Shown piece by piece: positions 12,500-25,486 of a stretch of 64,000 nucleotides of DNA (positions are counted from its first letter, which is position 1; every line of letters starts with the position of its first letter). The position numbers were made by a program, and so were the translations under genes. The stretch comes from Sweltsa coloradensis (taxonomy: Eukaryota > Arthropoda > Insecta > Plecoptera > Chloroperlidae). The stretch is taken from assembly GCA_024449915.1 (NCBI GenBank), contig JAMZAV010000051.1, forward strand, positions 806,001 to 870,000, written 5' to 3'. The notes below the pieces were generated by a model. That model saw only the letters and a list, made by a program, of their open reading frames with translations, did no database searches and was not told where the DNA came from.

Positions 12500-12965
12500 T
12501 CGAGCTAGCATGCATGTCCCCCCTGATCCTGGCACGATGCAGGTATGATGTCACTAGACCATAATAAGATGCAGGTGTGATGTTACTATAAGTGCGACTG
12601 CGTCTCTCTAGATACCATAGTATAATGGATTTTTCCCTCCCTATATAATATATATTATAGATAGAGCTTGCATGTTCCAGGATCATGGTACGATACAGAT
12701 GCCTCTAGAATCCTAGACTATAGTACGATGGAGTATGTCCCTACACTATTTTTTATTTTTATTTTATAAAATTTCTTTGTTCATTTTTGTACAGTTAATT
12801 TTTTTCCAAGTATTTACATTTTGCATGTTAACAGGCATGTTTACACTACAAATTAAAATTAAATTTTACTACATTTTTCTATGTACCTAACACATGGTAC
12901 GATGCAGATGCCCTTAGACCATGGTGTGTTACGATGCAGATGTCCCTAGAGACCATACCCGGATG
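12500..12965 (+). repeat. Degenerate acgatgcagatg repeat cluster
   Basis: Irregular copies of a unit such as ggtacgatgcagatgccctt followed by agaccata occur near 12530, 12570, 12685, 12895 and 12930, interrupted by an AT-rich insertion at about 12745-12890. It is an old minisatellite. Confidence 0.65.
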
Positions 12966-12984
12966 TAGTGTGCCCTTAGGTGCA

Positions 12985-14917
12985 CCCTGAGGCAGGGCCG
13001 TTTTAACTAATAATAGAGAACATAGGCACAATTATTTTAGGTCGCGCCCCCCCCCCCCCCCAAAACGCAACTATGGAATCCAAAATATCGTTATGTTTAT
13101 TGTGTGCAAACAATGCAATGTTTTCTAATTTCACAAATAATGTTTTTTAGGCAATTGCTAGGGCCTAGTCCTACATTTAAATATTATGCAATTTATAATA
13201 GGTACTACGTATGTAAATGTAATTCCATAGTTTCCGTTTATAATGTTATTTATATTACTCACCCACATGGACTCGAAGTCGTCGAATCGTTTGTACTGCA
13301 CGCGCTACGCGCTTTACGTCTCTCGAAACCGCCACGAGTTCTATAGACCCTGGTAATTGTAATTCCAGCCGATTCTACTTTTTCTTTATCACATGAAACG
13401 CTGCCCCGGATGCTAAGAATTAAAGGAGTATTTAACCGCTAAATAAAAAAAATATATTCATTCAGGCAACTAGTAAGAATTTAGCAATAAACAAAAAAAT
13501 TATTGGGGCCACCAGACCTCTAAAAAATTTCAAACATACATTTTCGGCTGGGTCCATGGGAAAAAATCCCCAAAAGAAATAACAGGGGACGATCTTTATG
13601 CCCCTCCTTTGAAGGATTTTGATCCAAAAAAAAAATTTGGCTTTTATTGACTACTCTGCACCCTTTCCGTAAATTCTGTGTTTTTGTTTTGAAATTTGGG
13701 AAAAGTATTCGGCCAAAAATATGCAGTTTCCCAAAGATGGGGTGTGATTTTGGAAAGCATTTTTTTTGCGGGTTTGAGGTATATTGGCACAGTTTCAAGC
13801 CACGATTTTATAAAGGGCTTTTAGTTTGTACTATGGTCTAGTATCTTGTGCCCCCCGAGCAGGTTAAAGCCGTTTTAAAGATTTTTCCCAAAAAAAACCA
13901 ATTTTCGCAAATTTCTGGATCAAAAAAAAAAATTTTTTTAAAAACGGCTTTTTAGTGTAGTTTTGGGCTATAGAATAGATCACGTGGAAAAATAAAATTT
14001 TTGGGTTTTTATTCCTTTAACTACGGCAACAATCACTAAATTTTTTATTTCAGTTGACAACGCACTTAATTCTTTGCTTTGTTTTGGTTCAGCTATAATG
14101 ATAAAACCCTTTAAATTGTTCTGTGTTCTTTGGCTTTCTGTTCTCGAAACCTATTCCCAGCATTTTTCCAATCTTATACCCGTGTGAGAATTGGACTTTC
14201 CCCAAAAAGTTAACAAGGGTGAAAAAACACTGCCCTTGGGGAGGGCGAGTATGTCACCAGTGGCGGACAACAACTCGCCATTCTTTCTCCCAATGTAACT
14301 TTTTTTTTATTAAAAGATCTTTTTTTTGTGAGTAAAGACAAAGTAAAACCCGTTAAATCTTCATCAATGTTTTGTTTAAATGCTGTGTTTGAAATGAAAT
14401 CTAGAGAAACATGTTTTACCCCCGTACGGGATCTTTGTTAAAACAAAAAATTGTCATGCCTTTCATTATATTTTTTTCAGCGAAGTTGTACAGTTTGATT
14501 TTAAAAGTAACGGCTTCGTTTAAATCATTCTTTTTGGGACGGGAGTTCTGTCCAAAACAATGAAGTATGTACGGCGATCGCCAGTCTCCTACCGGTGGAT
14601 GAGTTCGGTCTAAATACCTGTGACAATGACATTGCCCTGTGCTCCCCAAGCAATGCTAACGAAATAACTTTTTTACATATTTCTAACCCAATTTTTTTTA
14701 GCGTCGTGGGGGGAGAACAAAATGCAAAGAGGCAAAATCGTTTATGCAAAGTTTTAATAAAACAATCTTGCAAATTTCCCCCATAAATTTATATATAATA
14801 TGTTTTGATTTGTGCCTACATCACGCTAAAAAACTGGGGGGCGCGGCGCCCCCCCCGTTTTTGGTGCCCTAGGCACGGGCCTAGTGTGCCTATTTGGGGA
14901 ATACGGCCTCCCCGAGG
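12985..14917 (+). mobile_element. Degraded hAT-like element (~1.9 kb)
   Basis: The left end at 12993 begins CAGGGCCG followed by cataggcacaatta and ggtcgcgccccc. The right end carries gggggcgcggcgcccc, ggtgccctaggcacgggcct, agtgtgcctat and cggcct at 14904-14909, the matching inverted set of motifs seen in hAT elements. Flanking octamers are ccctgagg (12985-12992) and ccccgagg (14910-14917), differing at one base. The interior has many T-rich runs and only short broken frames; no transposase motif is recognised. Confidence 0.65.
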
Positions 14918-16185
14918 GGAATTGACCGCGGAGAGCTCAGATCTGAGTTTTGACACCCGGGCAAACTCTCATACAAAAATTTCGTTAAGGTCCATACGAT
15001 TTTTCAAATAAAGAAAAATGCACCGCATTCGTGTCTTGTACGATATGCTAGTTTGGGATGTTATAACGTTCCCTATACTTGGCTCTCGAACCAAACGCTC
15101 AGCTCTCAGGACTTTTCGTCCTTACAAACAAACCTCTGGGGAAAGACCGCAGATACGATAAAACCAAAAAGCTAAAGTATATAATTAATACGTGTGTGTA
15201 TAAACATAAGTCGATGAGTCCAAATTTATAATTTTTATCCCCCGGACGAGCCCCATGGCTGGTCTGTCCAGAACCACAAAAAGTAACTTTCCTTTCGCAA
15301 GACAGAATGTAAATATGTGCGTGCAGAGTTCCAATAAGGCTAAAAGTTATTCCGTTTAAAAACGCAAACATCGCCAATGACATAGGCCTTTGATAGAACA
15401 ATACACAATTATTTTACTACTGGTGACGCCCCATTAGGGTTTGGGAAAAGAAGGGGGAACCGGGGAAAAGGCGGGTAGTGATGAAAGGGCCCCGACAATA
15501 TAAGGGCAGTGGCGACTGGGGGACTCTCTGTACATCTCGATCACGTTCATCGGGGTCGTAGAACAGTCTTCAAATTTTTCTTAGGATCTGTTGAGTCCTT
15601 ACATTATAATTTCCATTTTAAATTTTTTTTTTAAAAATTAAATTCAAAGAGTTCAAGACAATTAAATCACACTTTTTTGACAATAAGAGAGCTATCACAT
15701 CATTCATCGCCATCTTTCTCCACGGTTTCCACGGTCCCCATGTTCCCATGTCGGACGTTGACGTTGTCCCAATCATATCCTAGATTCTAGAACGTCGTCG
15801 ATGGCTCGTCACAACGACGGCGAACTGGGATATATTGGACAACGTCCGATGTAAGATTACGAGAAGAGAACTGGATATTACGTTCACAACTTGATTGTAA
15901 TAATATTAGAAAATATGCTATATAATAATGCTTGTCGGTGGAAAACAAGAATGTTTAAAATACAATATGTTGTCGTCAGCTCGAGCCCAAACTACGATCA
16001 CCAACCAGTGGCGGAACTGGGCACCATTTTATCCCTTTATTTCACAAACACACACACACTTGTCATTTCCATGTCCCGGGATTGTTTTGAAATATGGTCA
16101 CCCTTCTTTATTAGAAAGAGCTTTTCCATCTTATAGACTTTGTTTTGAGACGTGTGAAACGCCCAGAGTAATGATGCATTGAACA
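14918..16185. other. Non-coding stretch
   Basis: No gene was recognised. The minus-strand open frame at 15099-15401 has no domain. A cagtggcggaactgg word begins at 16006; it resembles a hAT terminus, but no matching end with a target duplication was found. Confidence 0.5.
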
Positions 16186-16365
16186 GTGGTTTGTAGGGGA
16201 AGCCTGACATTTGCTAATGACGAGGGGATGTCAAGACAATGTGCCCATTGAAACGAGGAATGTGAATAGTGATGATGGAGGAAAATTCAACTGTGGTTTA
16301 TAGGGGAAACCTAGCTTTAGCTAATGGGGATGTCAAAACAATGTGCCCATTGAAACATTATGAAT
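16180..16365 (+). repeat. Two-copy ~95-bp direct duplication
   Basis: The sequence gtggtttgtaggggaagcct, then ttgctaatg and gatgtcaagacaatgtgccc, attgaaac is repeated about 95 bp later with modest divergence. Confidence 0.8.
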
Positions 16366-16554
16366 GGGCACACACCACACAACACTACGCGGAAGCCGAA
16401 TGAGTGATCGCAGTAAGTATAAGGTTATGGAGGCGGAAAACTATACACACATAACTTGTTACTTCAGTCAGTTCTCGGTTCTGGTGAGAAGAATTCAACT
16501 TATGACGTTCCTTAGTATAGTTATGAAATTCAAACACAATACCGATGGTGTTCC

Positions 16555-16690
16555 CGTCGAGACCGGCAATCCTGACAATAATGGTCCTATCGGCAACATA
16601 GGCCTACCTACACCTGAACACCCGACACCGGAAGAGGGGCATGAATTGCACTGCACCCTGGGCAGGCTTCCCACCAAAATTATTATTTAT
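16555..16690 (+). mobile_element. SINE-A fragment with the short tail variant
   Basis: It has cgtcgagaccggcaatcctg, then gcaacataggcctacctaca, then agaggggcatgaattgcact and caaaattattattta. The same tail type closes the copy at 63661-63917. Much of the body between is deleted or changed. Confidence 0.7.
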
Positions 16691-18670
16691 GCGGTGTACG
16701 TCGCCAAAGGGCGTTTCGTTCCAAAATTATCAAATCTGGACCACTCTCAATAACATACTCTAGTAGACAAGTTTAAGACTGAGATTGTAAGACACGCTAC
16801 TATAGTCAAATTTCACTCAATGCTTTTAGCAGATTCCTAGATGTACTCAAACCGATACTACACTCTATTCTGTTCGAATCCCTTCTACAATCTCTACCAT
16901 TACCTTTAACCATAACCGAGTCGGGAATGAAAGTGGTCGAGCATGTAGTGTGTCAACAACCTTAGTATCTGTTTGAGGATTTACATCTCCATCAGTCTCC
17001 TTGTTGAACGTGGTTGTCACTCGGCCCTGTGGTTTAGAACGTAATCCATCAACTTGGAGTAGCTAAATTGAATCATCAGTGTAACAATATTCCATTCACA
17101 TTGCAGCAGGTGCCTCTTCCAGGCGTGTAGGAAGGGGGGAAGGGGGAGACCCTCCTACTATTTTCTTGTGATCCCCCCACTTCAGAATGTTACATATTCA
17201 GTTCGCCGTGCATCAAAAAGTTAGTTCAAAAAAGTTTTAAAAAAAACGACAAAACATGTTGCAGTTAGAATATTGGGGTGGTTGTGTCAGCATGCAAAAG
17301 CAAAAAAAGCCTCATTCCCCCCCCCCCCCCCCCCCCCTCCCCCCCCCCCCCGAAAAAGAATTCCCACTCGCCTGGCCTTTACCTCAACTTGTACACCTTA
17401 TGTACTCTCTGGATCGGAGGATCGCTGTCAGTTGTTACACAGTAAGAAGGTAAGGTGCATTCACGGACGGGCCATATGCAGTTGTACCGTGTTGTACCGC
17501 GAGTCGTCGCACTCAGTCCCAAGCAAGGCACTGCTCGCTCTCGACTCCCAGTAGAATGTAACCTTGGAACGCTTATCCGCCAGGTAACAAAGCTTATGTA
17601 ACACCCATCAAGAGTTGGTAACTCACTAGGCCCCCCGCCCACATAATATGAGCAGTTACCCATAGCCACAAATAAATACTGGTATCAAGTTTAAATATTT
17701 GTCTTCGTTCGTCTTCCAGCAGCGTAAGCTTCTTTCCACAATCCCCTTAATTTACATTTTCACAGGTATCCGCGCAGGTATCATACTTTCTTATCATCGA
17801 ATTAGACATATCTCACAAATCATTATTCCACTACGCTTACGTTTTCTGATTATTGTTAGTTTGTGTTTTGTTGCGCAGTGCGCGCAGGAGCAGGGCCCCG
17901 GGTGGCTGAGGGGTCCCCGAATTCTGCCGCTAGAAAATATATCTATATATATATATACCAATGTACCCAAGTGGAACTATGCCATACATAGAATACAAGT
18001 TTTGTATGTATCGTGTATTTTGAATCCTTATTTAAAACTCCCGTCCCAGTAAAAAAACTTACCTTTGTATAGTCAGAAATCATCAGTCTGCCTCAGAAAA
18101 ATGTCTACTATTATGTGCTAAATTGTAAATAAAATCAAGTTGTGAGTTGTCAGCTCGAAATGACGACAAAACCAATTGAAGCACACAAACTACATTGTTT
18201 CGATATTGCATTCAGCCCACTACTTTTATCTAAAACGCACCAAATGCACTCTAAAAACCTGATTTTCAAATATTTTCGACTGCGGGGCTAATTATGGAGA
18301 TCTCCGGCCCCAAAGATTATGTCCTAAATCCGCCACTGCTATAGGGCCTCAATAAGTGTAAATCCGCTTCCGCATTTGTCATTTGCAATATGTGTCATTA
18401 CTTCTTATCATCAATTCGTCATCTCATAAATACTTGATTCATTGCACAAATGAACAATCGGCTTGCACTTATTATTGGCAGAGAGCCAATTATGATTCAA
18501 TGTAATGTGTATGTAGTTGTACCACAGTGATATCAGATTGTGGTTGTACTGTTGGGATACGTTTACCATCCTATGTTGTAAAATTGCAGCAATGCTGTCA
18601 GTGTCTGTATTCATTCAAGCATGTTCAAATCAAAATTGAAAATATGCTTATCTACATGAATGAATTATTA
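16691..18670. other. Non-coding stretch with poly-C run
   Basis: An interrupted C run lies at about 17319-17351. Open frames that cross it are low-complexity artefacts. At 18330-18338 the word ccgccactg could be the right end of a hAT-like element, but flanking octamers do not match those at 16006. No gene was recognised. Confidence 0.5.
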
Positions 18671-19450
18671 CTAGGAAAACGCTAAAGTCCCGCCGCGTTG
18701 ATGGATGAGCTTTTTAAATTTTTTAGTTTGCGAGGGATATCTTTACTTTTGCAAGTGCTTTGTTTTTTGCTGCCTACGCATTGTAGGTCATTGTTGTCAA
18801 GTTTCTTTTGTTACCTGTCAATTGGTATTATTTACCGTAAAAAACTTATATAAAAGCTTATATTCTATGGATTCTGGCTAACTTTTTCAACTTTTTCTTT
18901 AAAAAGGTACTACATCATTATAACCTTAATGTCCATGTATAATATAAACGTTGTAGCCCCACCCGTTTGGCCAGAATTGGCCCAAATGGCACGAAAATAT
19001 CGCACAAAAATCAAAAACTTATATTAAAAGCTTTATTTCTATGAATTCTGGCTAACTTTTTCAACTTTTTCTTACAAAAGATACTACATCACCATAACCT
19101 TAATGTCCATGTATAATATGAACGTTGTAGCCCCACCCGTTTGGTCAGAATTGGCCCAAATGTCACGAAAATATCGCACCAAAAATCGAAAAAAAATCGT
19201 AAAAGTACGATATTCATGAGAAATATTTCTTCGATTGTACCCAAAAACAATACACCTCTAAGTTCAGAGATTTCGAAGGTCCTGTCAAATTTTCATTAAG
19301 ATCGGATATGCCGTTTGCCTGGTAGAGAGTTAACAAACAGACAGAAAAACAAACAAAAAAAAACAAACAAACAAACAAACAAAAAAAAAACACCCGAGCC
19401 AAATTTTTTGGGGGTCAGTGAAATTGAAGTCTTCGCTTCGCTCATCCAAT
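18671..19450 (+). mobile_element. GGATGAGC-family element with internal duplication
   Basis: It starts with ctaggaaaacgctaaagtcc, cgccgcgttgatggatgagc and ends cttcgcttcgctcatccaat. The terminal words ggatgagc and gctcatcc are inverted. The copy at 63051-63634 is the same sequence in reverse and lacks one of two internal tandem blocks of about 175 bp (about 18840-19015 and 19016-19190) that contain ctggctaactttttcaactt. No transposase is seen. Confidence 0.8.
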
Positions 19451-20347
19451 AAGGTGACATTATTTGTAGGCTAGTACAATGCATTGTAACTTTGTATAAA
19501 TAAGGCAGCATGGCCATACATGATATCTAGCTAGTAGCTAGTGGTTCGTGTAGTCACTCACGGCATGCCACGCCATGTGAAACATGTAAATATGTAAAAT
19601 ATGAAAAACTCCATTTATAAGACAAAATTCAAGTTTTTTAGATTGGTACAATAGTTAGCTGATTTAGATTATCTCCAGGTACAAACATGGTGTGTCTGAA
19701 TTGTATACGAACTATACACAACTTTTTCCAACAGACTGCAAAGTCAGTGCGAAGCAAATTTGTGACACCTTTGTTGATATAGTACATACACACGTAAGTA
19801 CACGAAGTTAATCGATGTTTCAACGGTAAGCAAGCCCAAAAAGGCATATGTATAATATATACGTTGTACATTTCCGCGTACCTTTACTAAAATAATAACA
19901 ATTTCTCACGAGTTTTCGCTCTTAGTCACAACATACTTGGAAGACCTCATTGTCAATGACGTGAGTGTGACTATTGCTATAATAACATGAGATCAGAATG
20001 CTTCAGCCACATACATTCGTTATGGAGTGAACTTTGGTCAGCAACTGCAAGGGCAAAGTTGCACCGTTTTTACAAAGTCTGATAGAATTGGGTATTGGTT
20101 AGCGAATACAACAGGCAAACTGCTTTCACACTTTAGCCTACGGTATATGATTTATTTTGATGATTTATAGTATCTACATTTTTCACATTAATTACCCGTG
20201 GGTGGTTATAACAGGTGATTCCAACAGGAGACCGGCATGCTCATTATACCAGGTTTCAAATTTAGCAACCAAATTTTAGTCACAATAGAAAGATACTTTA
20301 CTACATAATTTAGATAGAACTAGGAAGCTTTGCAAACGCTTTTTCAG

Positions 20348-20783
20348 GCGCGTTGTTGGATGAGCGTAATTTTTTAAAACGAAAAAAAGCGTAAAATTGC
20401 GATTTTCAGAAAAAATTTTTCGATTACGCTCAAATTTCACACGAATATATAATTAAAAATTAAGGTTCTGTAAAAAATCATTACAATCGGATAAAGCATG
20501 TAGGTGTTATAAGTCGAAGAAATTTTTTAAAAATCGAAAAAATCGTAAAATTGCGATTTTTATGAGAAATAATTTTTCGATTGCGCTCAAAAACGTGGCA
20601 GTTCTAAGTTCAAAGATTTCGAAGGCCTCCAGAAAATTTCATCGCAATTGGAGTATCGGTTTAGCCGGAATCGTGTTGACAAACACACAAAAATACAGAA
20701 AAAAAAGAAAAAAAAACATTCCGGATTTTTTTCTCCAGTGTAGTGAAATGGAATCTTCGCTTCGCTCGCTAAGCTCATCCAAT
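20348..20783 (+). mobile_element. GGATGAGC-family element, diverged copy
   Basis: It starts gcgcgttgttggatgagcgt and ends ttcgctcgctaagctcatcc, aat. Internal motifs shared with the 18671 copy include gttctaagttcaaagatttc, gaaggcc, attttcatcg and cgattttcatgagaaat-like words. Confidence 0.75.
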
Positions 20784-22860
20784 GAAACATAAAAACATGT
20801 CAACACTTTTCAATAATTAATTTATTATATAAGATAAATTTTAAAATAATTAAAATTTCACTTAGTATCTATAGAATGCCACAAAAAAGTTTTAAACAAC
20901 TTAAATAAGTGTATTTTCTAACAGATTTGATAAAATTTTGATAATCTGCTATTAAAGTTGCGATAATATAACAATTTAGCAATTACACAAAGTGCCATTC
21001 ACAATGCCGACATCGTAAATTATCCCTAAATAACAAGACATACCTGTTGAATAAGTCTTGTTAGTTAGTTATTGGGGTATAACAACTCATGTGATTAGTG
21101 CCCGGACATTCCTATTACTGGTGGGATAAATTAAAGCTAAGTATGCTAGACTGGCTACCAGTCTGACTACCTTTATAAAACATAGCTTTTATTTTAGCAC
21201 TGGCAATGATTTACAACAGGATGTAGATAAACGCTTCAAACCGATTAGCCAGTCCACTAAAACGTTATTTTTAGGTTTTCTAGCGTCTGGTTTGTTTTTT
21301 GTAATAATCGTTGAAAATAGAGTGGTCTTGAACTAGATAGGGCGTAACTTCACAATCGCCCCCCCCGAAATTTACTTTCACGGTCCATCGAGACCCACAC
21401 GAAATCAACAAACATTACATCTTGCCAAAAGAGAAGCCGACTTGACATTAGTTGGGGGCTACTACAGACAACTCAACTACTACTACATGTTGATGTATCG
21501 GGCCATTGTCCCGAAACCAACGTTTAGTTGTGGGCGATGTGGTAACAAGTTCAATGCAATGTTGCTACACGCCAAGACAACAATTGGATAAAAATCATTA
21601 CGAGCCGGCGTCCTCACCCCACCCACCACCCACAACCACAACATCTAAAGTCTAAACATCTTGACGCTCTTTTCAAGTCTTGTAGTTGTTTGTATCCAAT
21701 GGCTTCGAAGTACTTTCCACCACTACTAATTTTCTAAAAGCTCTAACGTACATAATTGTATCTTCTTTGACATATTATTACATCAAAAGTAGACTGTTGA
21801 CAAAGGGATATTGAAGCGAGGGCCTTCACCCCACTAATTTATAAGCACTAACACTAATGCACTATTAGCCCTTCTTCCCAATATTGAGGCGAGGTAAATG
21901 AAACAAACGATAATTAACTTGACAAACTCTGCTCATCCCATTCTACTAAAAAGTCATTCTAGAATTCGTACTCGTCACGTTTCTTGGACAGCTGAAGAAA
22001 TTTAGGATTTATATTAGTATTAGTATACACAATGATGGCTTACTAACCACAGGAAAGTAACAAATTAGAAGTTATTACATAAGTCTGCTCAAAAGCAACT
22101 TTAAAAAATACACTTCCCTTCATTAAAAAAAAGTCCCCAACAAAAATAAAATTATAATCATATTATAAGCAACGTTAAAAAATTACTTTACTTGCCTTTT
22201 ATTTTTTTTTAACTCGTTCTAAAATCTTAAGTAGATCGGAATGTTGATCATGTAAAAAAGTACAATTCTGGTGGGTCTTGCACTAAATTATAAGTTTTAT
22301 TGAATTGTCTCTGGCCAACATCTGGTACAAAACAGGTTAGGCTGACAAGTTATTGTGAAAGTACAGTCACTTGAAAAAGTAAAGTAACTTTATGATTAAC
22401 CTAAAACTTCACTAAAAATAACCGAAATAATTAATGAAATTCACCTGACGTTCTTTCAGAAATAAAAATAACGCATTAATTAAATAGTAACGGATAAAGT
22501 AACGAGCTAGGTCTACATTAAATCCTGGTAGGGTTAGAATGGAATGTTAGTGGGTTGTTGTACCTGTTCTGTTCGCTTTATGACTGATGAAAACCTACGA
22601 GAGAAGAGCTGCCCTCTTGTTTGCTGAAGCCGACCCACTTCTCACGGTAATAAAACGTCGCATACAGGTGAAAAATAAATCGAACCGAATAAACAATCAT
22701 CTAGACTGGCCATTTACTATTTTACGACAAGCCTTCGAGGAAAATGTCACAATTGAACATTTCAAAAAGGTCACAATGCTCCCCAGTGGCGAACCGAACC
22801 GTTTAAACAAAGTGGTAGTAAAACATAGTCGACAAATCCATATAAAAAAGTTTTTTTCGT
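20784..22860. other. AT-rich non-coding stretch
   Basis: No gene was recognised. The plus-strand open frame at 22587-22862 (91 codons) has no recognisable domain and no supporting context. Confidence 0.55.
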
Positions 22861-22863
22861 GAG

Positions 22864-23030
22864 GATGGCCGCTGTAGGGTACCTTACCCGATGTGTAACC
22901 CTCGTCAGGTAACTGACAAGGGTGTTAGGGTAATTGTGAAAGTGCCCTAGGGCTGTTTTAGAGGAAATCTTTCAATCAGGATTACCGGTGGAGAAATTCA
23001 GACCCAGGTCTCCCGAATCAGAGTATCACG
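22864..23030 (-). mobile_element. SINE-A copy, minus strand, degraded
   Basis: Read on the minus strand it has cgggagacctgggtctgaat in the head/B-box position, then ccggtaatcctgattg, an eroded body, acaattaccctaacaccctt, gtcagttacctgacgagggt, tacacatcgggtaaggtacc. The order matches the copy at 59900-60060. Confidence 0.7.
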
Positions 23031-23805
23031 TGTTACATAATATGTCGGTTGTCGTTATTCACATAATATAACGAAACAAGGTAATAAGATGTATTGGAAA
23101 ATATTGAATGTGCATTTGTTTAGTTTAAAATTATAAGAATAAAGAAAATACACATAGAGTACAGGACGCACTACCGAATAAGAAACGAACGAGACGTGAC
23201 TGAACTTGGGAAGTGCTGCCCATGTTTGGAGACGACCATGAAACAGCGTTGTTATTGCAATACCGTTCTCTGTCAAAGGGATTAATATTAAATATTCGAG
23301 ATGCAAACCTTCATCTCACCATGAATAAAGCATGGGAGAAAAGAAAAGGGCGATGACCACAATCAGATTTGCGAGATTTTATTTGTATGTTTTTCCTTCG
23401 GACCAGTTTACAAGTGGACATGTTAATCCAGGATCGATCCAATGAATAATTCATTTGGAACGTGCAGGCCTATGCAAGTTAGTTGGCAGATCGAATTGAC
23501 ACCATCACACTCGCCCAAAATTATACTTCGCCACCCTACGGGGACCTCACCTCACCGTCACAGACTTGATTTGAGACATTACATTATTTATACTATTAAT
23601 TTATTAGACTGGTATACTACACTGTCTCCATCTCGATTGTCAAAGTGGCAAACTATGAGACGTAACGGCCGGTACGTCAAGTCCGAATCTCGATTTAGAC
23701 AAGCTTTATGACCTTGCTTGTAAGGATTCCCGATGAAGGGTACACGTCAGTTTTACGCGGAGTGACCCTCTTCAGATGACCAAGTAGGTTATTATTATTA
23801 GGGTG
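23031..23805. other. Non-coding stretch
   Basis: No gene or classified repeat was recognised. Confidence 0.45.
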
Positions 23806-24065
23806 TTCGAGACGATGAGTGGTGATAGATGAGTGGTGATAGACGGTGATAGATGAGGATATGAATAGAAGGGAGGACGGGAAAACCGGCACCGGCACGT
23901 AGCCTACACCTTTCAAAAAGTACCAAGGGGACCAACGGCTTTACGTCCGAAGGGAGTGTTGGAACCTTGGAAAAGCGTTCAGTCAGTATTGCCGGTGAGA
24001 GGTATCGAACCAGTGACATTCCGAGTCATGGTCTCACGCGTTACGCATGAGGTAGGTATGCTTAC
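23806..24065 (-). mobile_element. SINE-C copy, minus strand
   Basis: On the minus strand a tRNA-like part containing cactggttcgatacctctca and ccggcaatactgactg is followed by cggacgtaaagccgttggt, ctacgtgccggtgccggttt and tcatctatcaccactcatcg. The same body lies at about 56160-56325 in plus orientation. The gggacgtaaagccgttgg core resembles a core found in widespread invertebrate SINEs; I recall it as such but cannot verify the family name. Confidence 0.75.
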
Positions 24066-25144
24066 CGGATTCAGTTATACATTTTTGGGGTGTAAGATAG
24101 ATAACCTTGAACCTTGGGACAACTTGTATTATTACATTTCATCACTAGCACTCAAAATACAACCTTATCATTAGGATTACGGTATGCGTAAGTTGTTACA
24201 CATAACATTTGATCACGATGCCATTGTAGATGTATTGAAAATACTAATGCCATGAACGTCGTTGTAGGTTGTATTTCCAATGTAGTTACAAACATTTAGC
24301 ACTGCAATTGACTCAACTCAGCTAATCTTTATTAGAAGATTATTATAATATGATATTTGGAAAATATAAATTAAATAAATTATATATTAGGGCCTTTAAT
24401 ACAAGTAGATTCATATTAACTTAAAATTTCAGGCTGAAATGGAAGGCCTAAAAAACCTACTCATCTAATAATTGCATTACATGTCTTGTTTAATTATTTT
24501 TTATGCTTTAAAATGTGTACGATTTACGTAATGTGGCTATGTAATGTTGATGATCAGTTGACCCCTTCAAAATAGGTCGATCCTGTTTTTGAAATTTGTA
24601 ATACTGTGCTACTAATGAAAAGATGACTGTGACTGTAGCCTACACTGCCCACTCTAAATTTAATACTGTATTCTCCTCTCCACTTGTATCTTGACTCCTT
24701 GAGACAATTTTATACACAGCGAGTAATTAAGGAATTAGTTACTCGTGTGAAAATAACAGGAGGTTACCCGGACGGAGACGATATTGTTGATTCTGTCGAG
24801 GAGACAGAGACACACAGGTGCAAAAGAGAGAGGACTAACTCTGTGCTGACGAAGAAAGTTAAAGCTGTTATTAACCTAGAAGCAGATTGAAGAGGTAAAC
24901 AACTGATCAACCTTTCACTCCAACCTAGTATAAACAGCAACTGAAATGTTAAGACAGGGACCTTCCTCTGCGAATCGTTGATTGTTTTTGTAAACATTCG
25001 GGAGGTCGTTGAATAAGTGACATTTACGCCTAGTTATTGATGTTCAATCTACCTACTATACATTCTACTAATATTGTATCGTGGATACTTTTTAGCACCC
25101 CAAAGAGGCTGATATTCGGTTTCAGCCCATTATCACCACTTATA
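24066..25144. other. AT-rich non-coding stretch
   Basis: No gene or classified repeat was recognised. Confidence 0.5.
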
Positions 25145-25486
25145 GCCAGAGGCAGGTATTTGGGGTGAAAATAAAAGTAAAATTTAGTTTTTATTGTGAC
25201 AGAATTTGGTGAATTAGTGGTGAAAATAATTTAACATTTAGGTGAAACCTCTATACCCTCTCTCACCCCATATATTTTAAAAAAAAAAGTGTGTAATCTA
25301 TTAAATGACTTGCAGATATCAATAAAATGTTGAGAATTTAGAGTCAGATATTTGTCTTGGAACTTATTTTCATCTTTGTTTTTCTTCTGCCCAAAAGCGG
25401 TGAATTGGTGTTGAAAATAATTCATAATTTACGGGTTTTTAGCGGTGAAAAATCGTTTTTAACGTAGGTAAATACCTGCCTCTGGC
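25145..25486. mobile_element. Small inverted-repeat element (342 bp)
   Basis: Perfect 17-bp terminal inverted repeats are present, GCCAGAGGCAGGTATTT at the left (25145-25161) and its reverse complement at the right (25470-25486). They are flanked by tata and aata. The interior is AT-rich and contains repeated ggtgaatt.ggtg.tgaaaataatt motifs. This is the form of a MITE; the superfamily is not clear. Confidence 0.8.

Noticed and set aside
16006..18338. A 2.3-kb hAT element bounded by cagtggcgga and tccgccactg.
   Set aside because: The flanking octamers (tcaccaac and ctataggg) do not match and the subterminal sequences differ, so the two ends may be unrelated.
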